From: Callaeas wilsoni
Taxonomy: Eukaryota; Chordata; Aves; Passeriformes; Callaeidae
Assembly (NCBI GenBank): GCA_013398955.1
Contig: VWPU01003219.1
Span: 1,690 to 65,689 of the forward strand
Direction: 5' to 3'
Length of the DNA stretch: 64,000 nt
Shown: one piece after another, positions 44,461 through 56,498 of the stretch
Layout: every line of letters begins with the position of its first letter
Position numbering within the stretch: position 1 is the first letter of the stretch
Translations under genes and position numbers: made by a program
The notes under the pieces: model-generated
Told to the model about the DNA's origin: nothing
Databases searched by the model: none
Seen by the model: the letters and a program-made list of their open reading frames with translations, nothing else

Positions 44461-47400
44461 AAATTAAAAATGTCAGGATTCAAACTTTACATGGGATTTG
44501 TGATGGCTCCAATTCCCAGTTGGCATGTGTGAGGCAGCACCCAGGAGATTCGAGGTTTCCATGACATCATACGGTAACTGTGAGCCTAACAGTTAATTAA
44601 ATACTATATCCATGTATTCTAGTTAATTGATGCTTCCTTTACATGGTTTATTGTGCTGCAAACTGGTATTGCTTCTGTCTCAGTGAGCAAACACAGAGAG
44701 GGAGCAGGAGAAGGAGACGGTGGGATGCTCCCGCTGGCGGCTGGGGAGAGGGAGCTGTTGGCACAGGGCTCCGTGCCCAGGGGCATCCTCGAGGAGAGCC
44801 CAGCGTCACCTGCACACCGGGGGCTGGAGGTGGCTCTGCGGGTCAGATGGACATCTTTTATGAATGAGCTGAGCCGAGCCTTGGGAATGCAGCGCAGGCA
44901 CAAGCAAGCTGTGCCTTTTTTTTTTTTTTCCCAAGTCCAGCTTTGTCTGGGGTTTCTGTTTATGCAGAAGAGCACACGCAGATGACGGTGCTCCCTTGTA
45001 TTTTTGCGGTGCACAAACGTGGCATCACCTCTGTGACAACTGTCCTGCAGGACTGGGACTCTGCCCAGACCAGAATCTGGGATAAAGCTGGACCTCTCTT
45101 ACATGCTGGCCTTAAAGGAGAGGAAGGAAATACCATCTTTATTTTTTCAGCAAATGAAAGTATTTTAAATCAGGCAATCCAGCTTTATTGGGAGTTGGTA
45201 ACATAACATGATCTGGCAGCGGGGTCTGAGCACTGACCTCCAGCAGCACGCCTCAGTCTCTGGCAGCTTTCCTAAGGGGTGTTGAATCCCTCAAGAAAAA
45301 GCAAGCCCAGGTGGGCTGCTGTGGTCAGGCCACCTGCAGAAAAGGGCAGGGCACATCACCGGGCTTGCCTGCAGAGGTGAGCACAGTGTTAAATGGTGTG
45401 CCCACAGTGAGCATGACCTTGTCCACTGACAACACAGCTGTGTCAGTGTGGAAAGATGATAAAAATTCATGGTACCCACAAAAATTCTGCCTGATATCTG
45501 CCCCTTTCCCCTGCCCTGCTCAGCTCCTGCTGGCAAAAGTCCAGGTCTGCTTTATCCTCCTTGTGTGCCTCAAGGTATACTCACCTGTTCTTAAGCTTGA
45601 GGCTCAAATGCTGCTGCAAGGAGGAAAGAAAATATTTTTGTTTCAGGGATTTCAATCCAGAATGCAATTTCAGCAGCTTTTTACCAGGAGTTCATTTGGC
45701 TCATAGTCTCAGACTGTGGCAGATTTTCTAGTCTCCTGATCTGACCTTCCTCAGCACTGGGGTGATTTGTGTGGCTGTGTGTGGGAAGGAGAAGGGGATT
45801 TGTTCAATGCTGAAACAGGACTGAGAGTATTTAATTCACAAACAATGAAAGAAACCGTACTTTTGGCTCAGGCTCCAGATGTGAAGCTCTAAGACACATC
45901 TGTACGCTGCTGTGCGTTGCTGATACAGGAGATCCTAAAGCATTGAGACACTGTCCAAGTTGGCATCAGGAGCATTTCTTCACTTAAACTCCCAAGAAAA
46001 AGCTATTCTGGATGTTTCAAATGAGAATGTTTAAAGAAAAATGTCACACCCTGTATGAAAACCAAACACTGGTTGCCTTTTCTCTCTACATCTTTGTTCT
46101 CTTCCCTTCTCACCTTTTCTTTCTCACCAAATGTATAATTTCTCTTCTAAAAGAAGGTGGGATACTGCAAGTGTGATGAAAAGCATTTCTAAGGATGACT
46201 TTGCAAGGTTTTTGTGTTCTGTCTTTCATGACAACTTCCAGGGAGTGCTTTTTCAAGCTCACAGCTCTTGTCCACTTGCAGCTCCATACTTCTGGTGAGG
46301 TGAAGAAACACTTTGAGAGCCATCACCCCCAAAATGTTTGCTTGTTGCTGCTGGCCTGGCCTTCTTCCAAAAGGCAAAGTGGCCCCAGCCTTGTGAACAG
46401 ACACTGTAGATGAAGCCAGTTCAGGTGGAGGAAGAAATGAAAGACATTTGCATCCCATTTCAGTAATACCCCTCCAAATTATCACCTCTCTGATCCTACC
46501 ACCATGCCAAGTGCTGCAATGGTGGTGCACTTTGGAAAATAGTGCTGTCTTCTATTAAAGGTAGGTATTTTTTTCTGTAATTCTCTTTAGTGTTGCCTTT
46601 AGAGGCCCCTCTATGTGGCTCCTTTCACTTCTAATTACTGCACTAGGAGATTACAGTGTGGTGCTGGCGACAGAGAGAGAGAGGAAGGGGGAGGAATGGG
46701 ATGGTGGAGGGGGAAAGATTTCTGTGGTAATTTGCATTTAAAGCTGGCACTCAGCATTATATCTCCCTGTTCACCCATTGTCTATAAACATTTTAGCTCT
46801 TCCTTCTGCCTCATCAGAATGAATTAAGCATTTTCATTGCACCACCAGCCTAATTAGAGTCATTTACTATGTTGACACAAAGGGTTTTTTTATGAGCATC
46901 TCAGCTTTAATACACTACAGCAACATTGGAAACCTCCGATCAAAAGGTAAATGTTTGGGGGTCAGAGATATTTTTCAACATTCTCCCAAGAATACAAACA
47001 ACTTCCTGGGGAGGTGACGTGTGCGTGCAGCTCTGCCGGGGCCGCGGGGAGCTGGCACCGGGGCACTGGTGCGCTTCCCCTGCCTCCCACTTGCACTTGT
47101 TGGAAGGGCTTGGCTCAGCACAGAGGTGGCTTCGTGCTCTGCAGGTGCTGAGCAGCACAAAGGCTGTGGTGGGTGAAGCCAAAGGGCAGATGCTTGGCAT
47201 GGATGGAGGGCCCACAGACACGGGCTGCTCTGAGCCTGAAGAGTCTGCACGCTGAGCGTACTTGGCTCGTGGTGGATCTCAGGGTTCCCTTGGAGCTGGC
47301 ATCTCCACGTGGGCAAGCCATGCACTGAGGCACTGAGAGTTTGCAGGGGTTTTCATGGTCTTGCAGGCACAATATCAGGTGAGCCAATGCACAACCTCTT

Positions 47401-47900
47401 GTACCCTCCATCAGGACAAGACACCAGGGTGTGAATCTTTGGTGTCCACATGCACAATAAAGAGATGATGATTGTGTCCTCACTTAAAGCCTGGAGGCTT
47501 TGACTCCTCTCTAACCTGATTTTCAAACTTGTTTGTATTAGCATAGGAAAGTTACATCACTCACAACCAAACCCCAGAGAGCAGGAAACGGTTTCATCCT
47601 GGTTTCAGAGTTCAGAGATGCAAGTGCTCTGTCACAACAGTGTCACCTTTGTGCTGAGTGAGTTAGTCACACCTCAGAAATCTGCCACAGATCTTAGGAA
47701 TTTGTGTATGTTTACAGGATTGCAAATATTTTCCGCTAGTTATGCGAGTCATATTTACCAGTTTAGAGTCCTCGGGTTCAGCTTTTCTAAATTGCTGTGA
47801 CATTTCACATCTTTATCATGTCTGATCTCTCCTTGGATTGTTTCTATAAAGATGTACTTGCTCAAGGCAGAAAGCCCATGTTGTTGGAAAAGAAGGCTGG
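44461..47900. other. Unassigned non-coding DNA
   Basis: Mixed unique sequence. 44490-44640 and 46560-46870 are AT-rich and repeat-free (modest enhancer texture). A donor-like AGAG|GTGAGC lies near 45376. Opposed open frames at 44619-45014, 45291-45706, 46189-46530 and 46926-47483 cancel each other out as gene evidence. No domain was recognised. Confidence 0.4.
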
Positions 47901-48080
47901 GTGTTCTGAGCCTTCTCTTCACCAGGCTGAACTGTCCTGGCTTTCTCAGCCTTTCTTTGTAGGAGGCACACCCTGGGCTCTTCATCATCCTCGTGGTCCT
48001 TCATTGAACTTTCTGTATATTCACATCTCTCTTGTAGTGGGGAGCCTGGTGGTGCTGGAGCAGTTCCATGCAGGGGAACA
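47901..48080 (-). mobile_element. CR1 LINE internal fragment, diverged
   Basis: 'gccttctcttcaccaggctgaac', 'ctctcagcctttct'-like and 'catcctcgtggtcctt' words occur in the order expected just upstream of the CR1 3' end, on the minus strand. It lacks the terminal repeats. The copy is old. Boundaries are approximate. Confidence 0.75.
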
Positions 48081-49166
48081 GCTTGAATAGCTGAGGTTCC
48101 TCCAGTAATAATCATGATTCCAACCATGGTCCACACCAGGAAATCTCTGGATCACATCTCTTCCAGAGCAGCTCTGTGGTGCTCCTGACTGTCGCTCTGT
48201 AATTCAGGAGCTGCTTTGCAATAGTCCATGAGATCAGCTACCCTGTGTTTTACTCTGTCTAAAAATAATGTGTAGTAGATGTGAGTACAGAGAATGAGAA
48301 CCTAACTCAGATTTCTGGACCTTTAAGGATCTTCGGCTTTTTTTATTAAGAAAAAAACACTACTTAAACACAGTGTTTGTTCGGTCTGCAGGACTGACTG
48401 CAGTTTCTAAGGGGTTTAATGCTTTCTCTGCGGGAACAGTGTTCATTTTCCTTGTGGCAGGTGCTTTTACCTTTAGAAAGGGGGAGCTGAATGTCCTAAT
48501 CTTCTTGGATCCTTATGTCACTAGATCCAAGAGCAGTCCTTGCTCTGCATCCCCTCTCCCACGCTGCTGCCATGCTCACTGCTCCATGAGATCAGAGCTG
48601 TCCTCATCCCATGGGCTGTGCAGCAGCACAGCATGAATCCAGGGGCATCTGCAACCTGGAAGTTCAGAGTGTGAGTGGAAATCTCTCCTCGTGGTGAGAG
48701 CTGCTCTTACCTCACACACCGTGTAAACCCTTTTCTCCCCTCCTTGCGTGCGGAGCCGGGGCTCTCCCACGCTCCCGTGTGTCCGTGTGTATGTCCATGT
48801 GTAGGCACACATAAGCTGGCCACGAGCTGGTTCTCTTCTGGGAAATTAAATACTTATTTCCATAATCCTGCCAGGCATGGATAAAGCCTGATGCTTCCCT
48901 TGGACTCCTTAAACCAGTTGCTCTGCTTAGCCCTGTGCTGCCCGGGTTAGGGCCAAATTTCGGCCAGAGTGAATAGTTCCCACAGCACCTGAGAGCAGCA
49001 GGATGTGTGGAGGAAAAGCCAGATCTTAAAAACATATCCCTGGGATCACCAAAGCCTCAGGCATCTCTAGCTACATCTGCATCTTGTAATTATTCTACAG
49101 ACTACAAGGAAAAGTGAAGTGTTGCTTTAATTTACACATTTTCTGGCCTCTCTGCATTTGTTTCTT
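48081..49166. other. Unassigned non-coding DNA
   Basis: Unique plain sequence. The 107-codon and 78-codon minus frames at 48576-49035 have no domain. No further repeat was recognised. Confidence 0.45.
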
Positions 49167-49260
49167 AGTCAGAGACTAATGGTTAGACCACTGGACTGGA
49201 ACCCAGGAGACCTCATTTATTTCAGGCTACGCTACCAGCCTGCCGTGGAGCTCTGACTGA
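49167..49260 (+). repeat. tRNA-derived SINE head (MIR or AmnSINE type)
   Basis: 'taatggttagaccactggactggaacccaggagacct' keeps the pol III A-box and the following conserved part of ancient tRNA-derived SINEs. The B-box region (ggttcaaatcc) has decayed. It is not a functional tRNA, since no cloverleaf or intact B-box is present. Confidence 0.55.
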
Positions 49261-49554
49261 GCCTTTCCCTTCCCTCTGCTGCTGCTTCCCCTCCACAAAG
49301 AGGAGGAAGCAATGGTGAACTTGTTTGTAAAGTTTCTGATAAAATAGCACCAAGTGAGATAAAATATTAATAGCATAGTCCAGAAAAAAAAAAAAGTTGA
49401 TTTTAGGCACCAAATTATTAGAGGGGCTAGCTAGTTACCATGTTATTTACATGTTAGTAGTAGGGGAGAAATTGCTTTTTGCTTTATTGCCTCTTTTTAA
49501 TCACTCTGCTAAATGCTTTGAATGTCCAGAGACCCAAAACTCAGCACCAGGGCT

Positions 49555-49730
49555 AAGGTGGCCGATAGGAGAGCCTGGAGGAGGGGGAGAGGGAGCAAGG
49601 GTGGGGGCCGAAGAGGAGGGGAAGGTGTTAGAGGGGGAATATTGGATGGGAAAATAGAGCAGAGTGGGCAGATTGGAGAGCGACAGATTGTGAAAGCGGG
49701 GGAGAGAGAGAGAGAGGGGAGAAGAGATCC
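49555..49730 (+). repeat. Polypurine tract with (GA)n
   Basis: About 175 bp strongly biased to A and G, with GGGGGA and GAGAGA runs and a clean (GA)n at 49700-49717. Potential H-DNA or GAGA-factor-like sequence. It also explains the complementary Pro/Ser/Leu-rich frames on the minus strand. Confidence 0.75.
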
Positions 49731-51180
49731 TATTAGAAATACCATGTGTGTGCCTGCATCGAGGGCTGTGCACGCAGGGAGGAAGGGACGCGGCGTCTCC
49801 TGGAATATTATTCAAGCAATCACATGAATCCTGTATTAGATAACTCCTCTGGTTGGTTAGCACTGCGAGGGCTGTAAACGTGTTCTGCTTTAATCCCAGA
49901 CACAGCACGTTCTTAATCTCAAACGCATCAGGCTTTTCCTGGAGGGTTCTAGGGGGCTGCTTTTTTCAGGAGCAGGGAGATGCAGGAGTTCAGGGTCTCT
50001 GCAGCCTCGGGGGGCTCCCGCTCTTGGGGTTCATTCAGCATCAGCTCTCCAGGACTGAGGAATTTGCTCTGCCTGGGAAAATGGCTACTGCCCTGACACA
50101 GCGTGTCGGGGGTGAGTTCGGTGGGGAATAGCCTCCTGGAAAATACGGCATTTTGAAGAGGATTAGAAAAACCCCAAGCCTTCCTCCTAAATTGTTGACA
50201 AACCAAACTTAAAGGGTCTGAGTTAAACAGGCGAAACACGAGAAATGTTAAAATCAGACTCAAAACCCCGTATTGACACCATCAGCCTTAATTTACCCCA
50301 GAGTACAGAAATAAAAATTCATAGAGACATGATGAAAGGCTGAGAGTATCAGACAGGAATCCAGAGACTTAACCCTGAATTTACTGCTCCCGCAATGGGT
50401 TTGCACTCAGAATATTTTCCATTGTGCAGATGTAGATTCCTGGTTTATATTTTTGTGGTGAGGTTTTTTTTTATAGTTTACTGAATTTGGAATGTATCTT
50501 AGAACCAGAATAGATGCAGTTTACTGTAGTTTCTCTGTATGTGTGTGTGGATGTTCACATACATGTCTTTGAGCATTTTTACGTCGGTATCATTCACAAT
50601 ATAAGCACAATAATTATGTTGCTCTTGTTCCTGTGTAGATTTTGAGTTAAAATTCTTTTCACAGCTGAGAGATGTACATTTTACCCAGTATAACATTATT
50701 AAAAAAAAAAATTCATCCTCCAAGTAGAAAGAGAGAATTTGATTCACATGGAAGGGGGACAAAGTGAATTGGCAAATTGTGGGCAGGTGCTGGGCCAGCT
50801 TCCTCCACATGAATTTGTTAATGCGTCTTAATCCTGACCTGCGACACCCTGCCTGGCTAATGCTGTGGCCTCTCATGACCAGGAACTGCAGACTGCTGAG
50901 CTGTGTGGCACTGGGCTGGGATTTTGTCTTTTTCTTTCATTTTTTTCCCCTGTGTTGTAGGTTGCTGACTACATTTCATTTGTGACCTAGATAGGATTTG
51001 AATCCAAATCTCTAAATTTTTTGTGAGAATGGAATTACTACACTTCTCTTTGTTTGCGTGTGCATCTATGCTTGCACATTGCCCCCGTGAAGAAATTTCC
51101 ACTGCACAGAGATGAAAAAGTGTTATTTTGAAACAGAGCCCCCAGTCTATATTTCTTTAAATTGAATGTGGCAGCTTAAC
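49731..51180. other. Unassigned non-coding DNA
   Basis: Unique, increasingly AT-rich sequence. ATGGCTACTGCCCTGACACA at about 50081 has a good start context (aaaATGG) and is followed by GTGAGT at 50111, but no upstream promoter is visible. The frame ends after a few more codons if unspliced. 50940-51010 could be a degraded MIR. No gene is supported. Confidence 0.4.
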
Positions 51181-51570
51181 ACGCTCCCCTTCCTTTTCTT
51201 TTGCCGCTCTCTTAATTTGTAAACGGGTAATTATTTGTTGGGGGTTTTTCTCCAGATTTGGGTGGATGCAACGCAGAGCTGAGTGTTGCTATGCAGATTC
51301 CTGATTTCGATGGCAGGAACATAAAGCTCTGCAAAGAAGGGCGTCATCTCGGCAATCCGGGGCCGCGCGCTCCGACTCGTGCCTGTGATCCCATCCTTGC
51401 AGCAGCGCTCCCCACCCCGATGACTCCCTGAGCCCAAACAGGTGCTGAATCTTGGGCTGCAAATGAGAAGATTAAAAGTTGGGATAATGGTGTTAATAGG
51501 GGGATGTTGGACACGCGGCGGGTTTGCGGGGAAGCGCCACGTCGCGCTCCCAAAATACAACTGGTGTGGG
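51181..51570 (+). other. Exon-like frame in a small CpG cluster
   Basis: An acceptor-like TTTTTCTCCAG (AG at 51254-51255) is followed by a frame open from 51258 to the TGA at 51429-51431, containing AELSVAMQIPDFDGRNIKL. Composition is protein-like, and CpG is locally enriched (51340-51560). A 109-codon minus frame covers the same DNA, so one of the two must be chance. No family was recognised. It may be a terminal coding exon, a promoter region, or a conserved noncoding element. Confidence 0.22.
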
Positions 51571-52879
51571 GAAGCATTGTCATTCCCAGTTTTCTGTGTT
51601 TTGGTGGAGAAGCACCTGTCTGTTTTTATAACTGTATCTAAAACATCATGTAAATATATGCATCATCCGGCAAGATAATAGAGAAACCAGTGCATCCATG
51701 GAGTTTATATCATGGAAACTGAGCCTTTTTTCGTTTGCACTTACAAAAAATGCAAACTTCCCCCACACAGTTATCCTCTATCTCATTTCATTCCTCTTTC
51801 ACTAATTTTTCTCTGTTTTTTTGCTCGCATGTAGCTGAATTGAACAAACAATATTGAAGTCAGTGTTATCCCTACCCCGCAGTACACTCTGCCTTTTGCT
51901 GCGTGTTTTTCCTTCAGTTGCTGACAAAGGCAGGAGCTCAAATGCTGGGTGATTATGGTCAGGTTTTCTAATCTTTCCACCAGATCTATTACTTCAAACT
52001 ATTAATAACTCCATTCCAGGAGAGTCATAACTGTCATGTAAATGCATCTTTCCCTGTATACATAATACAGGAACCTGAGAGAGTTTTCAGAACAAGCCAA
52101 AGAACATGGTGAAAATTAATGGATTTTCCCAGGTTAGGTTGTAAGGGCTGAATTCACACATGTGGACTTTTTTTTTTTTGACCAACAATTTTTCATTTAT
52201 TTTTAATTTAATCACATGTTTTAGTTTTCAGGCACATTCTGAAAAATGATCTTTATAAAATATGCAGTCCTTTTCACAGTCTTATTACATCACCACTGCA
52301 CTGGGAGAGACATCTCTCTAAATTGAAAACCATCTTTAATGAATTGTTGTTTTATTTTAGGATCCCTTTAGGTTTCCTAGAACATTCAGTCTGAGTTGTC
52401 TGTCTGATGGAATTCTGACCTAACAAATCAAAATAAAAAAAATATTCTGCAGCCCTTGACATGGCTCACAACAACCCCCTGTGTTATAAAACAAAGGGCT
52501 GTGGTGATGGGGGGAAATCCCACTGTGAAGTAGAAAATCAGTATTATTGCTTAGCTGTGGATTTGGAATCAAATCGCATGTGAGATTTAAAAATCTGATG
52601 GAAAACTGTGACCTTCTGCCTTACCTGCATCTGTAGTGGAAGACAGTGACCCTAGAAGAACGTGATTTATTGGTGAGATAAAGTGAGCCATAAAATATGA
52701 GGAGGATGGGTTATTGTAAGTAAAAAGCATAAAGACAAGGGGAAAAAAAAATCTAAACCTTAATTGCCAGTGAAGGAAATATAGAGGAGGAAACAGGGAG
52801 ATGAAGGGGAGAACGAGAGCATCCCCAGTGGCAAAATGGTTAAAAGAGACGACTAAAATCCAGCAAAAAATCAAGCAGT
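51571..52879. other. Unassigned AT-rich DNA
   Basis: AT-rich, mostly frame-free unique sequence. 52000-52440 has conserved-element-like texture, weakly. No repeat was recognised. Confidence 0.35.
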
Positions 52880-53134
52880 CAAGTAGTTAATTGACTTTGC
52901 TTTAATCAGCCCAATGAATATTCATTAGTGTGCTGGTCCTAATCATGGGGGCCATGTTGTCCGCATTTAGCAAGCGCACGCTCAGCATCATGCATGCCTC
53001 AACAGCTTCCCTTCCTCTCCGCACTGACATTAAATTTAGAGGCTTTGCGCCTTCCCAGCTCGAAGGGAGCGGGATTGGCCCAGCTGCTCGCTCCGAGATG
53101 CCATAGCAACCCCTGGCTCGTTGCCTTGGAAACA
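52880..53134. promoter_or_regulatory. Promoter-like block with CCAAT box and paired RFX X-boxes
   Basis: The block contains a perfect 14-bp palindrome, AATGAATATTCATT (52913-52926, a MORE-like POU site). CpG rises after about 52960. A reversed CCAAT box (ATTGG) lies at 53074-53078. Two X-box words follow: GATGCCATAGCAAC at 53097-53110 and GTTGCCTTGGAAAC at 53120-53133. Against GTNRCC-NN-RGYAAC they score about 10/12 and 11/12. Paired X-boxes near CCAAT are characteristic of RFX-controlled promoters, especially ciliary genes. No downstream exon is identified. Confidence 0.5.
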
Positions 53135-53183
53135 TTTTTTTTTAAATTTTTTTTTTCTTTTTTTTTTTTTTTTTTTTTTTTTT
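53135..53183. repeat. T-rich tract with T26
   Basis: T runs broken by AAA and one C, ending in 26 consecutive T (53158-53183), immediately beside the X-box block. Confidence 0.9.
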
Positions 53184-54333
53184 GGTGAGGGCCTGAGCCA
53201 GTAATCCATAGGCTTAACGTAGAAAATATGTCTTTGTGGGGCATGTGTGTATAGATATAGAGATGTAAGGCGGAGATTGAATGGGCGGAAGGCGAGTGTG
53301 TCTTCCATTGTGCGGCTTTCATGACGGGAATGGGGTGAGGGATCTCCTCCTCCACAGCCCAAGCTCTGCTTTGGGTTATGAGCTTTACATTTTTTATTTT
53401 ATTTTATTTGAATTAAAAATGCATCAGCTCTCTCGGTTCATTTCCAGACCCGTTCAAAGGGAGGAGGAATATTTCTCCCTGCCGTACCACTCCCCTTCCC
53501 ACCCCAGGAAGAAGCAGCGAGTGCTTTCAGGGCTATAGGACCCTATTATCCACATCGAGTTGAAGTTCCTCCTCCTGAAGGAGGTGGGTCTGGAAATGAA
53601 CTGCCCCATAAATCAATGGAGAAGTGCAGGCATGGAGCTGGAGTCACGGAGCGGTGAGTGCGGCTGCTGCTCCTCACGTTCCGGCTGCTTCTCCCTTCGC
53701 GCGAGCAGGGGGAGGCTCCTGCTGGAGATTGGTTCAGCCAACGCAACTCCAATCCCACTCCAGCCTCTTAATATTCCAGATGTTGCTGGGGAAAAAATGA
53801 TGATGTCCTGATCCTGGTGTTTTAGGAGTAGTTTGTGTTTCTGCCTCCCTGAAAGCAAAGAAATGAAAAAGCAGCAAAGTCCCCAGCTGTGTCAGACCCA
53901 GCATTCCGGGCTTTAAAAATAGAATTTAAAAGGAAGAAAGTAAAAAATAAAAAAACCAACCCACTCTAATATATTCAGAATGCCTGCAAGGAATTTTGGA
54001 GCTGGGAAATCCAAATGGTTAATGTTGTCTGGTAAATAAAGCTCATCCCTTAAAGCAAATTAAAAAAAAAAAAAAAGTCCTGACCCAGTGAGGCATCATC
54101 TCCAATGGAACACAACAGCTGCAGGGAAAATGCGCAAAAACAACCCGTCCTCTTTGGACTCGGGCTGTGAGTGTGCGAGGTGCCTTGTAAAACACTCAGG
54201 CTAAAGATGAAAGCTGCACAGGAATCCAGAAATAGTCCTGCAGAAGATTAAGCAATAGGTGCTTTCAAAAAAGCATTAGTAATTTCTTAATATTCCCTTC
54301 TATCGTGCCTTTTTCTTTTTTTTTTTTTAATAG
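53184..54333. other. Unassigned DNA, possible exon edge at 53653
   Basis: A frame open from about 53560 meets a donor-like GCG|GTGAGTGCGG at about 53653. The coding side is unrecognised. 53690-53720 contains GCGAGCAGGGGGAG, which partly resembles a CTCF core. An A14 run lies at 54062-54075. Confidence 0.3.
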
Positions 54334-54427
54334 CTCTTAAGATAGAGCAGAAATGGCTACAAGTGAAAAACTAATTCAGAAGCTGCGAGAGGAATCTGGT
54401 TTGGTCTCTACGAGAGGTTTTTTTTAA
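54334..54427 (+). other. Exon-like segment with strong acceptor and Kozak ATG
   Basis: A long T-rich tract ends in TTAATAG (AG at 54332-54333). 19 nt later comes GCAGAAATGG, a near-ideal start context, opening MATSEKLIQKLREESGLVST. The frame ends at a TAA at 54425-54427 if unspliced. A GT follows GAGAG at 54416, but GTTTTTTT is a poor donor. The peptide looks helical and protein-like. I do not recognise it. Chance, a small ORF and an alternative first coding exon are all possible. Confidence 0.2.
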
Positions 54428-56498
54428 TGTTTCTATTATCGTTATCTTAAATTATTCAAAAGTGTCATTTTGAGCTCACAGTGCAGGCACATGGTTTAAT
54501 GAAAGCAGATGAAGAAGGATCCTCCTTATTGAAAAAAAAAAAAAAAGAGGGATCGTTGTCCCATCTCCTGCCACCTGTGATGGGAAAGGTCCTGCTGGTT
54601 CAGCATCGTGTCCAGCCCGAAGCAGAATTGGAAAAGGGGGCTCATTTTTTCAGCCCATCAGGAAAATGTTGTGTAATGATGCTAAAAATGTGGGGATATT
54701 CAGGGCTGGTTCCCAGGGCAGCGTAGAAAGGGGCAAACTTTATTTCCCCCTGATTCCCACGTCCCGAATGGCACCAAAACCCCGTTAGAGATCTCTGAGG
54801 GTGCAGGGCTTGGGATGGCAGATTGTGTGTTGGCCAGTGGTCCAGGCACCAGTTCTGGCCAGTGTGGGTGGGAAATTCTTTCTCAACATCTGTATCTGCT
54901 CGTAAGAAGATAAGGTTAATCAGCCTCCGGTTCCCCATCAAAGAGAACTACTGTGGTTTGCAACATTTTTAAGTGTGAAAGGAAAAAAAATCTGCCACCC
55001 ACGACCAAATGTCAGGATCGAAGGCTGGTGGCTTGATCTCCAAGGTCTTCAGCAGCTTCCATCTGGCTCGGGCAGCCCTGCTGCCATCCTGAGCACAGCT
55101 CAGTGGGGGTCATTTCCGGCAGGAAAAGATGGATATTTGAGGAGGAAGAGGGGTTTAGGATGCCTTTTAGTGGGTTTTTCGTTTGTTTCTGTGCGGCTTG
55201 GTTTTTGTTGTTTTGTGTTTGGTTTGGTTTGTTTGCTTTTTTTAATAAAATTTAAATTTGTCAGTAATTATAGCTGCAAGAATGGAGAGGAGAGAGAATT
55301 GTGAAATGCATGAATCAAGAAAGAGCTGATTTAAAGCAGCCTATCAGAGCTCCTGGGAAAGATCATTTTATCCCAAGAAGCACTGAGGCAGAAGGACCCG
55401 TAGGATCCAAGACTGGCAGAGCACTGATGTGAGACAAAGAGCTCCTGGGGAGGGGATGAGGAAGAAAAGTAGGTTAAAAAAATATTTACAGTGAATTTCC
55501 AGGGGAAATTTTTAATCTTGATAGATCCATTTCTCTACAAAAATTGTGTTGGGAAATTTCTCAAATGTGTTTAAGAAGTCCAGACCAAAGTACACTAGAG
55601 AAAATCCTTTATGTAGCCCTACTGAGTAGTATTTATTAAAAAAATATCATAATGGGAATGATTTTATTTTTGTGTTCATATTTTGTTGATTCAAATCTCT
55701 GAATGGAGTCTCTCTGCTTCCTTGTGGTTAATTTTGAGAGCTGTTGGTGGTGTATTGAAAAGACACGATCAATTAATTTTGTATGGGGACTATACAATCA
55801 AACACTGAGCACAGTGACACTGTCCCTTAGGGCTTGGCATCGCCTCTTGGGGCTTTCCTGTGGTTTGAATCTGGTTTGTGCTGGTACAAATGACTATGGA
55901 GGCGAAGGACAGGACTGTTCCTCTTGGAAATCAGCTTGGAGGAGAGAAAAAAAGGCAATGAGCCCCTGCTCACAAGGGCAAGGCAGCACCCACCTCTGCA
56001 TTCAGAAATGGTTGAGTAGTTTGCCCTGGTGCTGGTGGAAATGCATGAAACTTCCCTGGTTTGCATGAGGGATCATCCCACAGGTTGTGCTGATGGTACC
56101 TGGAAATTTCATCCTTTGTTAACCTGGTGTTGTTTTAATTGTTCTGTTGGGGAGCAGAAAAATATACCGAGTTTGGTGATAAAACTATCCTGGTGAAAGT
56201 GATGAGATGTCTGGAAGCAGTTTTGGGCCAGCCTCGGTTTCAAATGTGGCAAAAGGCAAGAAAGCAAAGAGCTGGAAGGAAAAGAACAGTTCTCCAAGTG
56301 AATAAAGATCAAAGAACTGATGTTGTCCAATAAAAATGAGGATATACCCATGGAGAATATTTTTTTGCAAAGTTTAATCTGAACAACAGCAATACTATGC
56401 AAAGATAAAAATAAAGCCTATAGAGCTTTTAAAAATGGTATACTGATATAATTTCTTCTTTTGATTTGTACTTACAGTATTTTCCTTTTTTTTCTTAG
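54428..56498. other. Unassigned non-coding DNA
   Basis: An A15 run lies at 54532-54546. 55160-55260 is G/T-rich. The remainder is plain unique sequence with unrecognised frames on both strands. No gene. Confidence 0.4.

Noticed and set aside
49167..49240. Possible tRNA gene
   Set aside because: Only the A-box side is recognisable. The B-box and cloverleaf are lost, so it fits a SINE head.
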